Positions 40,808 to 48,503 of a stretch of DNA of 59,785 bases are shown here, one piece after another. The notes beneath the pieces are model-generated. The model was given only the letters and a program-made list of their open reading frames with translations, was not told the origin of the DNA and ran no database searches. The translations under genes were made by a program, and so were the position numbers. Each line of letters starts with the position of its first letter. Within the stretch, counting starts at the first letter, position 1. This DNA comes from Elusimicrobiota bacterium (GTDB taxonomy: Bacteria > Elusimicrobiota > Elusimicrobia > UBA1565), in NCBI GenBank assembly GCA_003450735.1, contig DMEZ01000055.1, positions 31,027-90,811 on the forward strand, written 5' to 3'.

Positions 40808-43085
40808 AACGCTCCTCCTGCTCGGCCTCCTCGCCCTGGGCGCGCCCGCGGCCCTCGCCCAGTTCGGCCCCTCCCCGGTGGAGGACACCTGGGAGGAGCG
40901 CCGGCGCAAGGCTCTCGCCGACATGTCCCCCGCCGAGCGGGCCCGCTACGACGATTTCCTCCGGCGGACCGGCGACCCCGAGGCGGCCGAGCGCTACGCC
41001 GTCGAGATGGAGGAGCTCTACGACCGCATCGACGACATCGAGAAGCGCAAGGACCAGCTGACCCCGGAGCAGTACCGCAGGGAGCGGGGGCAAGTCTACG
41101 ACTCCATGAACGGAGTCCTCCAGACCGAGATGGACACGCGGACGCGGGAGCTCTATTTCCAGGTGCTCCGTCCGGACCTCGAGCAGTCGGGCTACCCGGG
41201 CCTGCCCAAGCCGGACGACCCTCCGCCGGGCCCCATCCTCCCGCCCGACATCGCCGACATGGACGAGGAGCAGCGCCAGGAGTACTACCGGCGCGCCCTG
41301 GAGGAGGCCCGCCGCGCGCTGGCGAAGGACCCCGCGAACGCGGCCGCCCTGCTCAAGCAGGCGAGCGCCCTCGCCCAACTGGGCGACTGGGCCGGCGCGG
41401 TGAGCGCCGCCGACCGCGTGCTGGCCAAGGACCCGGCCAACCCGAACGCCCTCGCGATCATCAAGCTCTCCGCCGGCCGGGGCGGCCCCTCGAGCGCGGA
41501 CCAGGGAGCGGCCGACGAAGCCGGCGGCGGGGACTTCCCGTCTTTGACCGGCCCGGGGGCCGTGCAGGGCCCCTCCGGGCTGCCGCCCGACCTGCGCGCG
41601 GCCGCCGACCGGCTCGAACGCGCGATGCGCGTCAAGGACTACGCCGGCGCCCTGAAAGAGCTCAACACGCTCATCGAGAAGGACCCGCGCCTCTCCGTCG
41701 CCTACGCCCAGCGCGCCGAGGCCCTCCTGCGTTTGCGCCGCTTCGCGGAGGCCGAGCGCGACATCGAGGAGACCCTGCGCCGCGGGGTGGGCAACCGCGA
41801 GAACTGGCTGCGCCTGCAGAGGCTCGCCCAGGACAAGCTGAGCCGCTACCGGGACATGAAGGCGGCCGCGGAGCGCGCGCTGAAGGCCGACCCGAAGTCC
41901 GCCAAGGCCTTCAACGACCTGGCTCGCGCCGAGGCCGGCCTGGGGTCGCGCGAGGCCATGATCGCCGCCCTGCGCCAGGCCGCCATGATCGACGGTCCGG
42001 CCTACGGCGGGCGCTACCGCCTGGCCTTGAAGCTCCCTGACGAGGCCGACCTGCTGGCCCTCTTCGACGAGACCCAGACGCAGCCGGCGGCGCAGGCGCC
42101 CCCCGCCTCCCCCTTCCCCGTCTCGATCCTGCTCGGCGCGGGCCTGGTCGTCGGCGCTCTCACCACCTTCTTCCTCTTCTTCCGCCGGCGCTCCTCCGGG
42201 CTCATGAGCGCGGCCCCGACGCCCTCCGCGGGCGGGGAGGAGGCGGGGGGAGGAAGCATCCCGACCGGCTACCGCGTCCTGCGCCAGATCGGCTCCGGCG
42301 GGATGGGCGCGGTCTACGAGGCCGAGGACGTCTCGCTCCAGCGCCGGGTGGCCATCAAGCGCATGCGCGAGGAGATCCGCAGCGATCCGCGCGAGTGCGA
42401 GCGCTTCCTGACCGAGGCGCGCCTCGTCGCCAAGCTCAAGCACGAGAACATCATCGAGATCTACCACATCCTCGAGAACGAGGGAGAGCTCTATCTCGTC
42501 TTCGAGTTCATCGACGGGCGCACCCTCGACCAGTTCCTGGCCGAGAAGCCTCTCTCGCTGGAGCAGGCCCGCTCGCTGGTCCGCCAATCCTGCGCCGCGC
42601 TCGCCTACGCGCACGGGCGCGGGATCATCCACCGCGACCTCAAGCCCTCCAACATCATGATCACCGGGGAGGGCCGCATCAAGGTGATGGACCTCGGCAT
42701 CGCCCGGCAGGCCAAGGACGCGATGGACAAGCTCTCTTTGACCAACACGGTAGCTGGGACGCCGCAGTACATGGCCCCCGAGAGCGAGCAGGGGGTGGTG
42801 CGCCCCGAGAGCGACCTCTACTCGCTGGCCATCGTGGCCTACGAGGCGCTCTGCGGCGAGCATCCTTTCGCCGGGATCGGCGCGGGCATCCTGCTCAACA
42901 AGCTGAACATGAACTTCCGGCCCCTGAGCCAGCGCCGGGCCGGCCTGCCCCCCGCGCTCGACGCTTTCTTCAGCCGGGCCCTGCGCCCCGAGCCCGACCA
43001 GCGCCCCCGCACCGCCGCCGCGTTCGCTTCCGCCTTCGACGAAGCCCTGTTCGGACCTCCGAAGCCGGAGAAAAATCCGCTATAA
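40800..43085 (+). CDS. receptor-type Ser/Thr kinase with extracytoplasmic TPR domain
   Basis: A 761-residue protein with signal peptide (LLLLGLLALGAPAALAQ), a helical charged region, TPR-like repeats (about 160-420: ALEEARRALAKDPANAAALL, ALKELNTLIEKDPRLSVAYA, AAERALKADPKSAKAFNDLA), a membrane helix near 437-458 and a protein kinase domain from about 490. GSGGMGAVYEAEDV, VAIKRM, IIHRDLKPSNIMI, VMDLGIA and GTPQYMAPE are intact. In most bacterial receptor kinases the kinase is at the N-terminus; here sensor comes first. It is coupled to the radical SAM gene. A second kinase with the same layout is at 52757-54790. Confidence 0.88.
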   Translation: MPRTLLLLGLLALGAPAALAQFGPSPVEDTWEERRRKALADMSPAERARYDDFLRRTGDPEAAERYAVEMEELYDRIDDIEKRKDQLTPEQYRRERGQVYDSMNGVLQTEMDTRTRELYFQVLRPDLEQSGYPGLPKPDDPPPGPILPPDIADMDEEQRQEYYRRALEEARRALAKDPANAAALLKQASALAQLGDWAGAVSAADRVLAKDPANPNALAIIKLSAGRGGPSSADQGAADEAGGGDFPSLTGPGAVQGPSGLPPDLRAAADRLERAMRVKDYAGALKELNTLIEKDPRLSVAYAQRAEALLRLRRFAEAERDIEETLRRGVGNRENWLRLQRLAQDKLSRYRDMKAAAERALKADPKSAKAFNDLARAEAGLGSREAMIAALRQAAMIDGPAYGGRYRLALKLPDEADLLALFDETQTQPAAQAPPASPFPVSILLGAGLVVGALTTFFLFFRRRSSGLMSAAPTPSAGGEEAGGGSIPTGYRVLRQIGSGGMGAVYEAEDVSLQRRVAIKRMREEIRSDPRECERFLTEARLVAKLKHENIIEIYHILENEGELYLVFEFIDGRTLDQFLAEKPLSLEQARSLVRQSCAALAYAHGRGIIHRDLKPSNIMITGEGRIKVMDLGIARQAKDAMDKLSLTNTVAGTPQYMAPESEQGVVRPESDLYSLAIVAYEALCGEHPFAGIGAGILLNKLNMNFRPLSQRRAGLPPALDAFFSRALRPEPDQRPRTAAAFASAFDEALFGPPKPEKNPL

Positions 43086-43100
43086 TCCCGTTTCGCTGTC
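43081..43100 (+). promoter_or_regulatory. -10 box upstream of the LAGLIDADG-like gene
   Basis: TATAAT at 43081-43086 overlaps the kinase stop and is 14 bases before the ATG at 43101. No good -35. Confidence 0.35.
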
Positions 43101-44315
43101 ATGGGCATACTCAGAAGCCGTGAAGAGCTGATCCCCGTCACCTGCGCCGTCCTTTCGGACGAGCACCGCCGGAACTTCTTCGAGAAGATCCAGAAGCGGG
43201 CCGGACGCCTCGAGCGCATCGCGCACGCCGCGGGCACCGTGGCCGCGGTGGTTTCCGACTGGATCAGCGGAAGGACCCTCGTCCCCTACCACGCTCTCCA
43301 GCGCCTGGCCCAGGAGTTCGGCATCGAAGCCCCGCCCGTCAGCGAGCTGAGGCGCGAGTTCCAGGTCGTGGCGCACACCCCGCCCCCGAAGGCGCCGCCC
43401 CCGCCGCCGGCCCCGGCGAAGCGGGAGGCCAAGCCGGAGCGCTCCGAGCGCGGCCGCCGGACCCGCCAGCCCCGCCGGCAGGAGCCCCGCAAACGCGAGA
43501 AGCCGGCCCCTCAGCAGCCCAAGGCCCGCCAGCCGCGCAAGCCGCAGCCGCCCCGGCAGGCGAAGCCCCAGCCCAAACAGGGCCCCAAGCCGGTCTTAGG
43601 CGGGCCGGTCAAGTACTCGGAGCGGCTCGCCTACTGGACGGGCGTCTTCTTCGCGGCGGGCAAGCTGGAAGGCGAGGAACTGCGCCTGCACGCCGACCGG
43701 CGCATGGGCCAGAACTTCGCCGGCGCCTGGGCGCGCCTGAGCGAGACCCTCTTCGGCACGAAGCCGGTCCTCTCGATGACGGAGGACCGCAAGGAGCAGA
43801 TCGCGGCCTTCCCCTCCAAGGACACCGGGGACTTCCTGGCCAAGCTCGACCTCAAGTCCGGCGGCGAGGCCCCGCAGGCCCCGCGCTGGGTGTGGTCGAA
43901 CCCCGAGTGGAAGACCTCCTTCATCAAGGGCGTCGCGGACGCCTCCGCCCATTTCCACCGCACGCCGTCCTTGAAGCTGCTGGGGCTTTCCGAAGCCCTG
44001 CGCAAGTCCGCGCAGAAGATCCTGGCCTCGATGAAATTCGAGCCGAAGCTGCTCGAGGATCAGTCCTTGGCCCTGGAAGGGCCGGAGCAGGTGGAGAAGT
44101 TCTTCTCGGCCATCGGCACGGATAACTTCAAGCTCCGCGACCAGTTCTCGGCCTACCAGCGCTCGAAGTCCGAAAACCCCGGCCCCGAAGCCGAGGACGC
44201 CGGCGAGACGCAGGAGCCGGAGAAAGAGGACGCATCGGACGACGCTCCCATCGAATTGGGGACCGTGGAGCCGCAATTGCCGGACGCCGAGCCCTCGGCC
44301 GACGACGCGGACTAG
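43101..44315 (+). CDS. HTH plus degenerate LAGLIDADG-like domain protein
   Basis: A 404-residue protein. The first 80 residues look like a helix-turn-helix unit (LERIAHAAGTVAAVVSDWIS, GRTLVPYHALQRLAQEFGI). Residues 90-165 are a Pro/Lys/Arg-rich linker. The core (170-360) has two related halves: YWTGVFFAAGKLEG...NFAGAWARLSETLFG and WKTSFIKGVADASAHFH...LSEALRKSAQKILASMKF. The Gly-x3-Ala-D/G helices at the same place in each half, each followed by strands and a helix, resemble paired LAGLIDADG motifs. The acidic catalytic residues are weak, so it may bind DNA without cutting. The last 50 residues are acidic. I infer this from pattern only; no known family name is certain. Confidence 0.45.
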   Translation: MGILRSREELIPVTCAVLSDEHRRNFFEKIQKRAGRLERIAHAAGTVAAVVSDWISGRTLVPYHALQRLAQEFGIEAPPVSELRREFQVVAHTPPPKAPPPPPAPAKREAKPERSERGRRTRQPRRQEPRKREKPAPQQPKARQPRKPQPPRQAKPQPKQGPKPVLGGPVKYSERLAYWTGVFFAAGKLEGEELRLHADRRMGQNFAGAWARLSETLFGTKPVLSMTEDRKEQIAAFPSKDTGDFLAKLDLKSGGEAPQAPRWVWSNPEWKTSFIKGVADASAHFHRTPSLKLLGLSEALRKSAQKILASMKFEPKLLEDQSLALEGPEQVEKFFSAIGTDNFKLRDQFSAYQRSKSENPGPEAEDAGETQEPEKEDASDDAPIELGTVEPQLPDAEPSADDAD

Positions 44316-44435
44316 GCCGCCAGCCGGTCGGCCAGCCTCTCCAGATCAGCCCGCCGCTCGATGCCTTCCACCCAGCGCGTCGCCGATGGCGAGGCCGAGC
44401 ATCATGCCGCGGGCCTGGCCGCCCAGCTCGGCCAT
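44312..44435 (-). pseudogene. ADP-ribosylglycohydrolase remnant with large internal deletion
   Basis: The ATG overlaps the stop of the preceding gene (TGATG). The frame reads MAELGGQARGMMLGLAIGDA, the N-terminus of ADP-ribosylglycohydrolases (RGxxLGLAIGDALG), then stops after 29 codons. In the next frame WVEGIERRADLERLADRLAA and a stop follow at once, as at the C-terminus of the same family. Roughly 250 codons between them are missing. The enzyme removes ADP-ribose from proteins or DNA. Confidence 0.55.
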
Positions 44436-44938
44436 CAGAGCGTCCTGGCGCGCTTCTTGAAGAAGGCCCGGATGGCGAAGAGCGTCGCCCGCTCGTAGAT
44501 GTCCGGCGCGACCGTCGCGTCGTCCATCTCGGGCGTGACCTGGAACGACTCCCGGAACTCGCCCCACTCGTCCTCGGGGAAGCGCCTGAGCAGACAGCGC
44601 TCGATGGCCATCCACACCCTCGCGGCGGCATCCACGTCCCCCGGATGCACAGCCCTCCGATCGGCTTCGTCGTCGGTCAGCTGGATGCCGTGGAGAACGA
44701 CCCATTCTCCCCGGGGCTCGAAATGAGCCACGTACTCCACTTGCCCCTCCGCGCGGTCGCAGAAGAAGAGCCTGCCCTCCTCCTCGAAGATGAAGTACCA
44801 GATCGAGACGTTGGGGTCGGCCGCGCCGAGCCGAAGGACCTCGAACTCCTCCGGCGTATAGGCGATGGCGCAGAGCGCCCTGCGCCTGAGCGGCGGCTCG
44901 CTGAGGCCCGGCATCCCGCCTCGGGTGGCCTTGTCCAT
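44435..44938 (-). CDS. conserved hypothetical protein ahead of the ADP-ribosylglycohydrolase remnant
   Basis: A 167-residue soluble protein of mixed alpha/beta character (VSIWYFIFEEEGRLFFCDRA, WVVLHGIQLTDDEADRRAV, RVWMAIERCLLRRFPEDEWG). I do not recognise it. The start MDKATRGG is chosen because TAGAAT (44946-44951) lies 7 bases before it; the ATG three codons upstream falls inside that -10 box. It was evidently an operon with the glycohydrolase, so it may have been involved in ADP-ribose handling, but nothing in the sequence shows this. Confidence 0.6.
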   Translation of the reverse strand: MDKATRGGMPGLSEPPLRRRALCAIAYTPEEFEVLRLGAADPNVSIWYFIFEEEGRLFFCDRAEGQVEYVAHFEPRGEWVVLHGIQLTDDEADRRAVHPGDVDAAARVWMAIERCLLRRFPEDEWGEFRESFQVTPEMDDATVAPDIYERATLFAIRAFFKKRARTL

Positions 44939-44994
44939 GGGCGTCATTCTACGTTTTATCGTCCCGATGGGCTGCGCCGGGAAGGACCTGAAGG

Positions 44995-45501
44995 TTATTC
45001 CGGCTCGGGGGCCGGAGCCGGCTCTTCCGCCACCGCGCCATGCGCCCTGAGCTCTTCGAGTTTCGCCCGAGCATCCTTGACGTCGTTGAGATACTTGCTG
45101 GCGGGGTGGGCTTTCCCGAACTCGTCGAGCTTCGCCCCTCCTTCATCGTATCTGCCGGCCAGGATCGCATCCACGGCCCCGGCGAACTCCTCGCGCTCCT
45201 TGCGCGTCTGCAGGGCCTGCCGCTCGGAGAGCCCGCCTTTCCAGTACGGCTTCTGAGGGTCGGCTTCTTCCTGCCCGGCCCCGCGCACGGACGCCACGGC
45301 GGAACTGCGGACCCTGCGGTAGCGGCTCTCGACTGCGCTCTTCTGAAGCCCCATCAGCAGGTTCTTGAACCACTGGGAGCCCGCGGGCTTGGCCGGCCGC
45401 GCCGCCTCCGCGCCCTTCTCCGGCGCGGCGGGCTGCGCTTCGGCCGCCGCCCCTAGAACAGGGACGGCGCCGAAAACTGCGGACAGCAGGATGTTCAGCA
45501 T
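44995..45501 (-). CDS. exported protein with one TPR-like repeat
   Basis: A 168-residue protein with a signal peptide (NILLSAVFGAVPVLGAAAEA), an Ala/Pro/Glu linker, and a helical C-terminal part: EEFAGAVDAILAGRYDEGGA followed by KLDEFGKAHPASKYLNDVKD is TPR-like. It ends in a Glu/Pro tail. No family is recognised; a periplasmic scaffold role is possible. Confidence 0.6.
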   Translation of the reverse strand: MLNILLSAVFGAVPVLGAAAEAQPAAPEKGAEAARPAKPAGSQWFKNLLMGLQKSAVESRYRRVRSSAVASVRGAGQEEADPQKPYWKGGLSERQALQTRKEREEFAGAVDAILAGRYDEGGAKLDEFGKAHPASKYLNDVKDARAKLEELRAHGAVAEEPAPAPEPE

Positions 45502-45612
45502 GACAGCCTCCGTTTCATCTCATCATGAGTATAGCCCCGCCATGCGCCTCAATGGCGAAGGAATCGCGAAGGCCTGCCAGAGGGCAGGAGCCGGAACCTC
45601 GTCCGACCCGCC

Positions 45613-45866
45613 TTACTTAGCTTGGCTCAATGCCCGGAGCTCATCGAAGACGGCCTGCACGGCCTTTTGGCCGCCGAGCTCGTATCTCCGCCACTCAGGC
45701 ATCTGCGGGGGAGGTACGATGACGGCGGGAGGCCGTCCCAGCAGTGTCCAGAACATGTCCCGCAAGCTCCATCGCTCCTTGCGGTCCCCATGCGGCGGCA
45801 CGAGCCGGCTCCTGGAAGCATGGCGGATGCTATCGTCATCAGCGCTGCGAGCTTTTGCCGCTTCAT
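45613..45866 (-). pseudogene. small exported protein or lipoprotein gene with a frameshift
   Basis: The start MKRQKLAALMTIASAMLPGA is a signal sequence with a possible lipobox ending GSC, preceded by TACAGT 8 bases upstream. Just after the Cys the coding pattern moves to the next frame, where RLVPPHGDRKERWSLRDMFW, RPPAVIVPPPQMPEWRRYEL and a stop at 45613 look like real protein. One inserted base (or two deleted) near 45810 would restore a protein of about 85 residues. A sequencing error is as likely as true decay. Confidence 0.4.
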
Positions 45867-45957
45867 GGAAGCGTACTGTACCATGTCCGGCGGCCGCTTG
45901 AGCCATCGGTCAATCGGTGCAGTTGATTTACTATTATGGAACCTCTGGGGGAAATTC

Positions 45958-46761
45958 ATGGAGCTGCGCAAGATCGTGTTCGCCGCCCCGATGTCGGTCT
46001 GCTTGGGGATGCTGACTGGAGCAGCCGGCGCGGCCCCGGCCGAATCCGGCGCCTTCGATCCCCGCCAAGCCTATGGGTTCGTGGTCGCCTACGGAAACTC
46101 CATCGCCGCGACCACGTTCGAAGCGCCGGACAAGCAGGCCCGCACGCTGGAGGATGCGCGGTGCTACATCGGCGTGCTCGACCAGAAGCAGGAGTACGTC
46201 CAGGACGAGACCGGGGCCGTGTTCGGCGACGGCGAGCAGCGGAGGTATGCCTGCCAGATCCTGTTGAAGCAAGGCGGCCGGCAGGTCTCCTACGGGGATT
46301 TTGGGTGCGGCGGGAAGCACACCATTCGATTCCCGGACCGACCCGCGGCCGCGCCGCAGGACATCCCCTTGTCCGAGTATCTCGGCGCCCTCAGGCCCTG
46401 CGCGCAGGGCCTCGTTGCCGGGGAGATGTCCCGCACATGGCAGGCGTACACGCGTGCCGAAGCCATGCACCATAAGGGTTGGGACCGCGACGACGGGCAG
46501 GATCCCGGCGTCGACCCCATCTCGGGCAGGCCCTACTCCAAACGCAAGACGTTCGACTCGGGCTACGAGAGGCTCAAGGACCGTCTCGATCGTCTTGGCC
46601 GCATCTACCTGCGCCTCTTCGGCGCACCAGCTCTGCGCGAGTTCTCCGGGGCACTGAAGGCATACTCCCTGGGCCGGAGCATGACCGCTTTCGGCGTCTT
46701 CGAGCCGACTCCCTGGTGGCGGGAGGCGGAGCCGCCCAAGGCAAGGCGCAAGGGGCCCTGA
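45958..46761 (+). CDS. exported protein of unknown function
   Basis: A 267-residue protein with a signal peptide (LRKIVFAAPMSVCLGMLTGA). The mature part has cysteines that could pair (ARCYIGVLD, YACQILL, DFGCGGKH, RPCAQGL) and a charged helical second half (MSRTWQAYTRAEAMHHKGWD, LKDRLDRLGRIYLRLFG) ending in a basic tail. No known domain is seen. TATTAT at 45932-45937 is a plausible -10, 20 bases before the ATG. Confidence 0.6.
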   Translation: MELRKIVFAAPMSVCLGMLTGAAGAAPAESGAFDPRQAYGFVVAYGNSIAATTFEAPDKQARTLEDARCYIGVLDQKQEYVQDETGAVFGDGEQRRYACQILLKQGGRQVSYGDFGCGGKHTIRFPDRPAAAPQDIPLSEYLGALRPCAQGLVAGEMSRTWQAYTRAEAMHHKGWDRDDGQDPGVDPISGRPYSKRKTFDSGYERLKDRLDRLGRIYLRLFGAPALREFSGALKAYSLGRSMTAFGVFEPTPWWREAEPPKARRKGP

Positions 46762-46805
46762 GGCCGGCTTAGCTCCGAGGGAAGCCGAAACATCCCTGTT
46801 TCTTT

Positions 46806-46850
46806 CCGCGAATGCTCGGCCGAGCTCGTGCCCGTGGCCGTCAGCCTCAA
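46806..46850 (+). pseudogene. gene-tail remnant encoding CSAELVPVAV
   Basis: FRECSAELVPVAVS matches the minus-strand peptide at 5784-5858. The surrounding 46762-46954 has no intact gene. The frame stays open for a further ~35 codons, but without a recognisable domain. Confidence 0.35.
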
Positions 46851-46954
46851 CGACAACGAACCGCTCCGACTCCTCAGCCATCTTGGCCCGCGCGTCAGGG
46901 TTCCGCGCCCCTCCGGACGTCCGGAGCAAGAACCTCGTCCAACCTGGGAAATGA

Positions 46955-46960
46955 TATGAT
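46955..46960 (+). promoter_or_regulatory. -10 box of tRNA-Ser
   Basis: TATGAT lies 25 bases before the tRNA 5' end. Confidence 0.4.
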
Positions 46961-46985
46961 AGGCGCCGCTGAAAACCGCGCATCT

Positions 46986-47073
46986 GGAGGGGTGCGTGAG
47001 CGGTTGAAACGGACAGTCTCGAAAACTGTTAGGCGGCAACCCCGCCTCCGGGGTTCGAATCCCCGCCCCTCCG
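46986..47073 (+). tRNA. tRNA-Ser (CGA)
   Basis: An 88-base class II tRNA. Acceptor GGAGGGG pairs with CCCCTCC, anticodon stem ACAGT/ACTGT holds loop CTCGAAA (anticodon CGA), a long variable arm (TAGGCGGCAACCCCGCCT) follows, and the T arm is CCGGGG TTCGAAT CCCCG-like. Discriminator G and an encoded CCA at 47074-47076 are present. Confidence 0.95.
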
Positions 47074-47089
47074 CCATCTAAGACGAGAC

Positions 47090-47122
47090 AGACCCCGGCT
47101 TAACGGCCGGGGTCTTCTTTTC
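47090..47122 (+). terminator. intrinsic terminator after tRNA-Ser
   Basis: AGACCCCGGC and GCCGGGGTCT form a perfect 10-bp stem with loop TTAACG, followed by TCTTTTCT. This is the best intrinsic terminator in the window. Confidence 0.8.
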
Positions 47123-47135
47123 TGCCCATTCGGAT

Positions 47136-47170
47136 GGAACCTTTCGCCCCCCTCATACGTACTTGTGGGT
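47136..47170 (+). promoter_or_regulatory. ECF-type promoter of the 24-residue peptide gene
   Basis: GGAAC (47136-47140), 17 bases, CGTAC (47158-47162), 8 bases, ATG at 47171. TCATACGTAC and TGTGGGTATG match the ORF6N copy 1 promoter almost exactly, while the spacer has C6 where that one has G6. Confidence 0.6.
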
Positions 47171-47245
47171 ATGCTCGGCATCGCGGCGTACCTCCTGGGC
47201 CTCTGCCTCCTGCTCTGTTGCGGGAAGCCGGGAAAACTAGGATAA
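47171..47245 (+). CDS. 24-residue hydrophobic peptide
   Basis: The frame starts exactly where the other ECF-type promoters place their ATG. The peptide is MLGIAAYLLGLCLLLCCGKP followed by GKLG: one membrane-spanning helix with three cysteines and a basic end. It resembles a minimal membrane peptide, as in type I toxins or small stress proteins, or a lipoprotein with almost no mature part. It stops 22 bases before the SEC-C gene. Alternatively the promoter serves that gene and the frame is chance. Confidence 0.45.
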   Translation: MLGIAAYLLGLCLLLCCGKPGKLG

Positions 47246-47267
47246 TCAAGGCCCAAGGAGAAACGCC

Positions 47268-47702
47268 ATGTGGAATCCCCTGAAGGCTATCAAAGAGAAG
47301 TTCACCGGCAAGGCCGCCGCCGAGGAGAAGGCCGCGCCCGTCGAGCCCAAGATGGCCGAGGCCGCCGCCGTCGCCGCGGCCGGCACCTTCCCGGACATGA
47401 AGGAGATCGAGAAGAAGGGGCTTCTGCGGCAGTTCTTCCGCCATTGGAAGGACCCGGCCTTCGTCTCCCAGCTCAAGGCCATCTCGGACAAGATGCAGGC
47501 CGAGGGCGTGAACATCAAGGACCAGGCCGCCGTGAAGGCCTGGGTCGAGAAGAACCAGAAGGCGATCTCCTCCGGCGAGTTCGCCAAGACCCCCGAGAAG
47601 CCCAAGACCTTCGTGAAGTCCGAGCCCGAGGTCGGGCGCAACGACCCCTGCCCGTGCAAGAGCGGCAAGAAGTTCAAGAAGTGCTGCGGCGCGGGGAAAT
47701 AA
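47268..47702 (+). CDS. SEC-C zinc-motif protein
   Basis: A 144-residue protein. The N-terminal part is helical and Ala/Lys-rich; the end reads VGRNDPCPCKSGKKFKKCCG, the SEC-C zinc motif (CxCxSGKKxKxCC) known from the SecA C-terminus, where it binds SecB and ribosomes. Such stand-alone proteins may interact with the translation or secretion machinery. AAGGAGAAA precedes the ATG. Confidence 0.75.
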   Translation: MWNPLKAIKEKFTGKAAAEEKAAPVEPKMAEAAAVAAAGTFPDMKEIEKKGLLRQFFRHWKDPAFVSQLKAISDKMQAEGVNIKDQAAVKAWVEKNQKAISSGEFAKTPEKPKTFVKSEPEVGRNDPCPCKSGKKFKKCCGAGK

Positions 47703-47703
47703 G

Positions 47704-48480
47704 CTACTTCGGACGGCGCTTCGTCGCCCCGCCGGCGATCCGGTCGTAGAGGAAGCCCGGCAGGTTGCGCACGCCGTACCTCACCGCCGCCGAGAACACC
47801 CAGGGGAAGTGCACCAGGCGCCGGCCCGCGCGGATGCCCGCGAGGGACTTCTTCGCCGCCTCCTCGGGCTCCATCAGGAAGGGCATGTCCTCGGACTTCC
47901 ACTTGTCGGTGAGCGGAGTGCGGATGAAGCCCGGGCAGACGATCACCACCTTCACGCCGGTCCCCCGCAGGTCCACCCGCAAGGACTCCAGGATGGCGAT
48001 GGCCGCCGCCTTGCTCGAGCTGTAGGGCCCCGAGCGGGGCAGGCCGCGGAAGCCCGCCACGCTCGCGATGCCGGCGATGGTCCCAGCGCCGGCGGCGAGC
48101 ATGTCCGGCAGGACCGCCTCGATCCAGTTGACCAGGCCGAACACGTTGGACTCGTAGACCAGCCGGAAGTCCGCCGCGTGGTAGCCCTTGAGCGCGCTGC
48201 CGGACTTGGAGACGCCGGCGTTCATGACCGCCCAGTCCAGGCCGCCGAGCTTCTCCTTGACGAGGGCGTAGTGGCGCAGCACGCAGGCGTGGTCGCCGAC
48301 ATCCCCCAGCAGCGCCAGGGCCTCCCCGCCCGCCGCCCTCACCGCGGCGGCGGTCTCCTGGAGACGGTCCTCTCGGCGGCCGGTCAGGGCGAGGCGGCAG
48401 CCCTCGCGGGCGAGCTGCAGGGCCATCTCTCGGCCGAGGCCGGAGGAGGCCCCTGTGATGAGCACGCGCTTGACAGGCAT
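47704..48480 (-). CDS. short-chain dehydrogenase/reductase
   Basis: A 258-residue SDR. LITGASSGLGREMALQLARE is the NAD(P)-binding TGxxxGxG loop, followed by a RRED basic patch that favours NADPH, VMNAGVS (NAG), IASVAGF with the Ser, and YSSSK as the catalytic Tyr-Lys. The C-terminal PFLMEPEEAAKKSLAGIRAG is of the YqjQ/DltE-like group. The substrate is unknown. The start MPVKRVL follows GTGGAG. Confidence 0.85.
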   Translation of the reverse strand: MPVKRVLITGASSGLGREMALQLAREGCRLALTGRREDRLQETAAAVRAAGGEALALLGDVGDHACVLRHYALVKEKLGGLDWAVMNAGVSKSGSALKGYHAADFRLVYESNVFGLVNWIEAVLPDMLAAGAGTIAGIASVAGFRGLPRSGPYSSSKAAAIAILESLRVDLRGTGVKVVIVCPGFIRTPLTDKWKSEDMPFLMEPEEAAKKSLAGIRAGRRLVHFPWVFSAAVRYGVRNLPGFLYDRIAGGATKRRPK

Positions 48481-48503
48481 ATCCAGCTCCACCCTCGGGA
48501 CGA

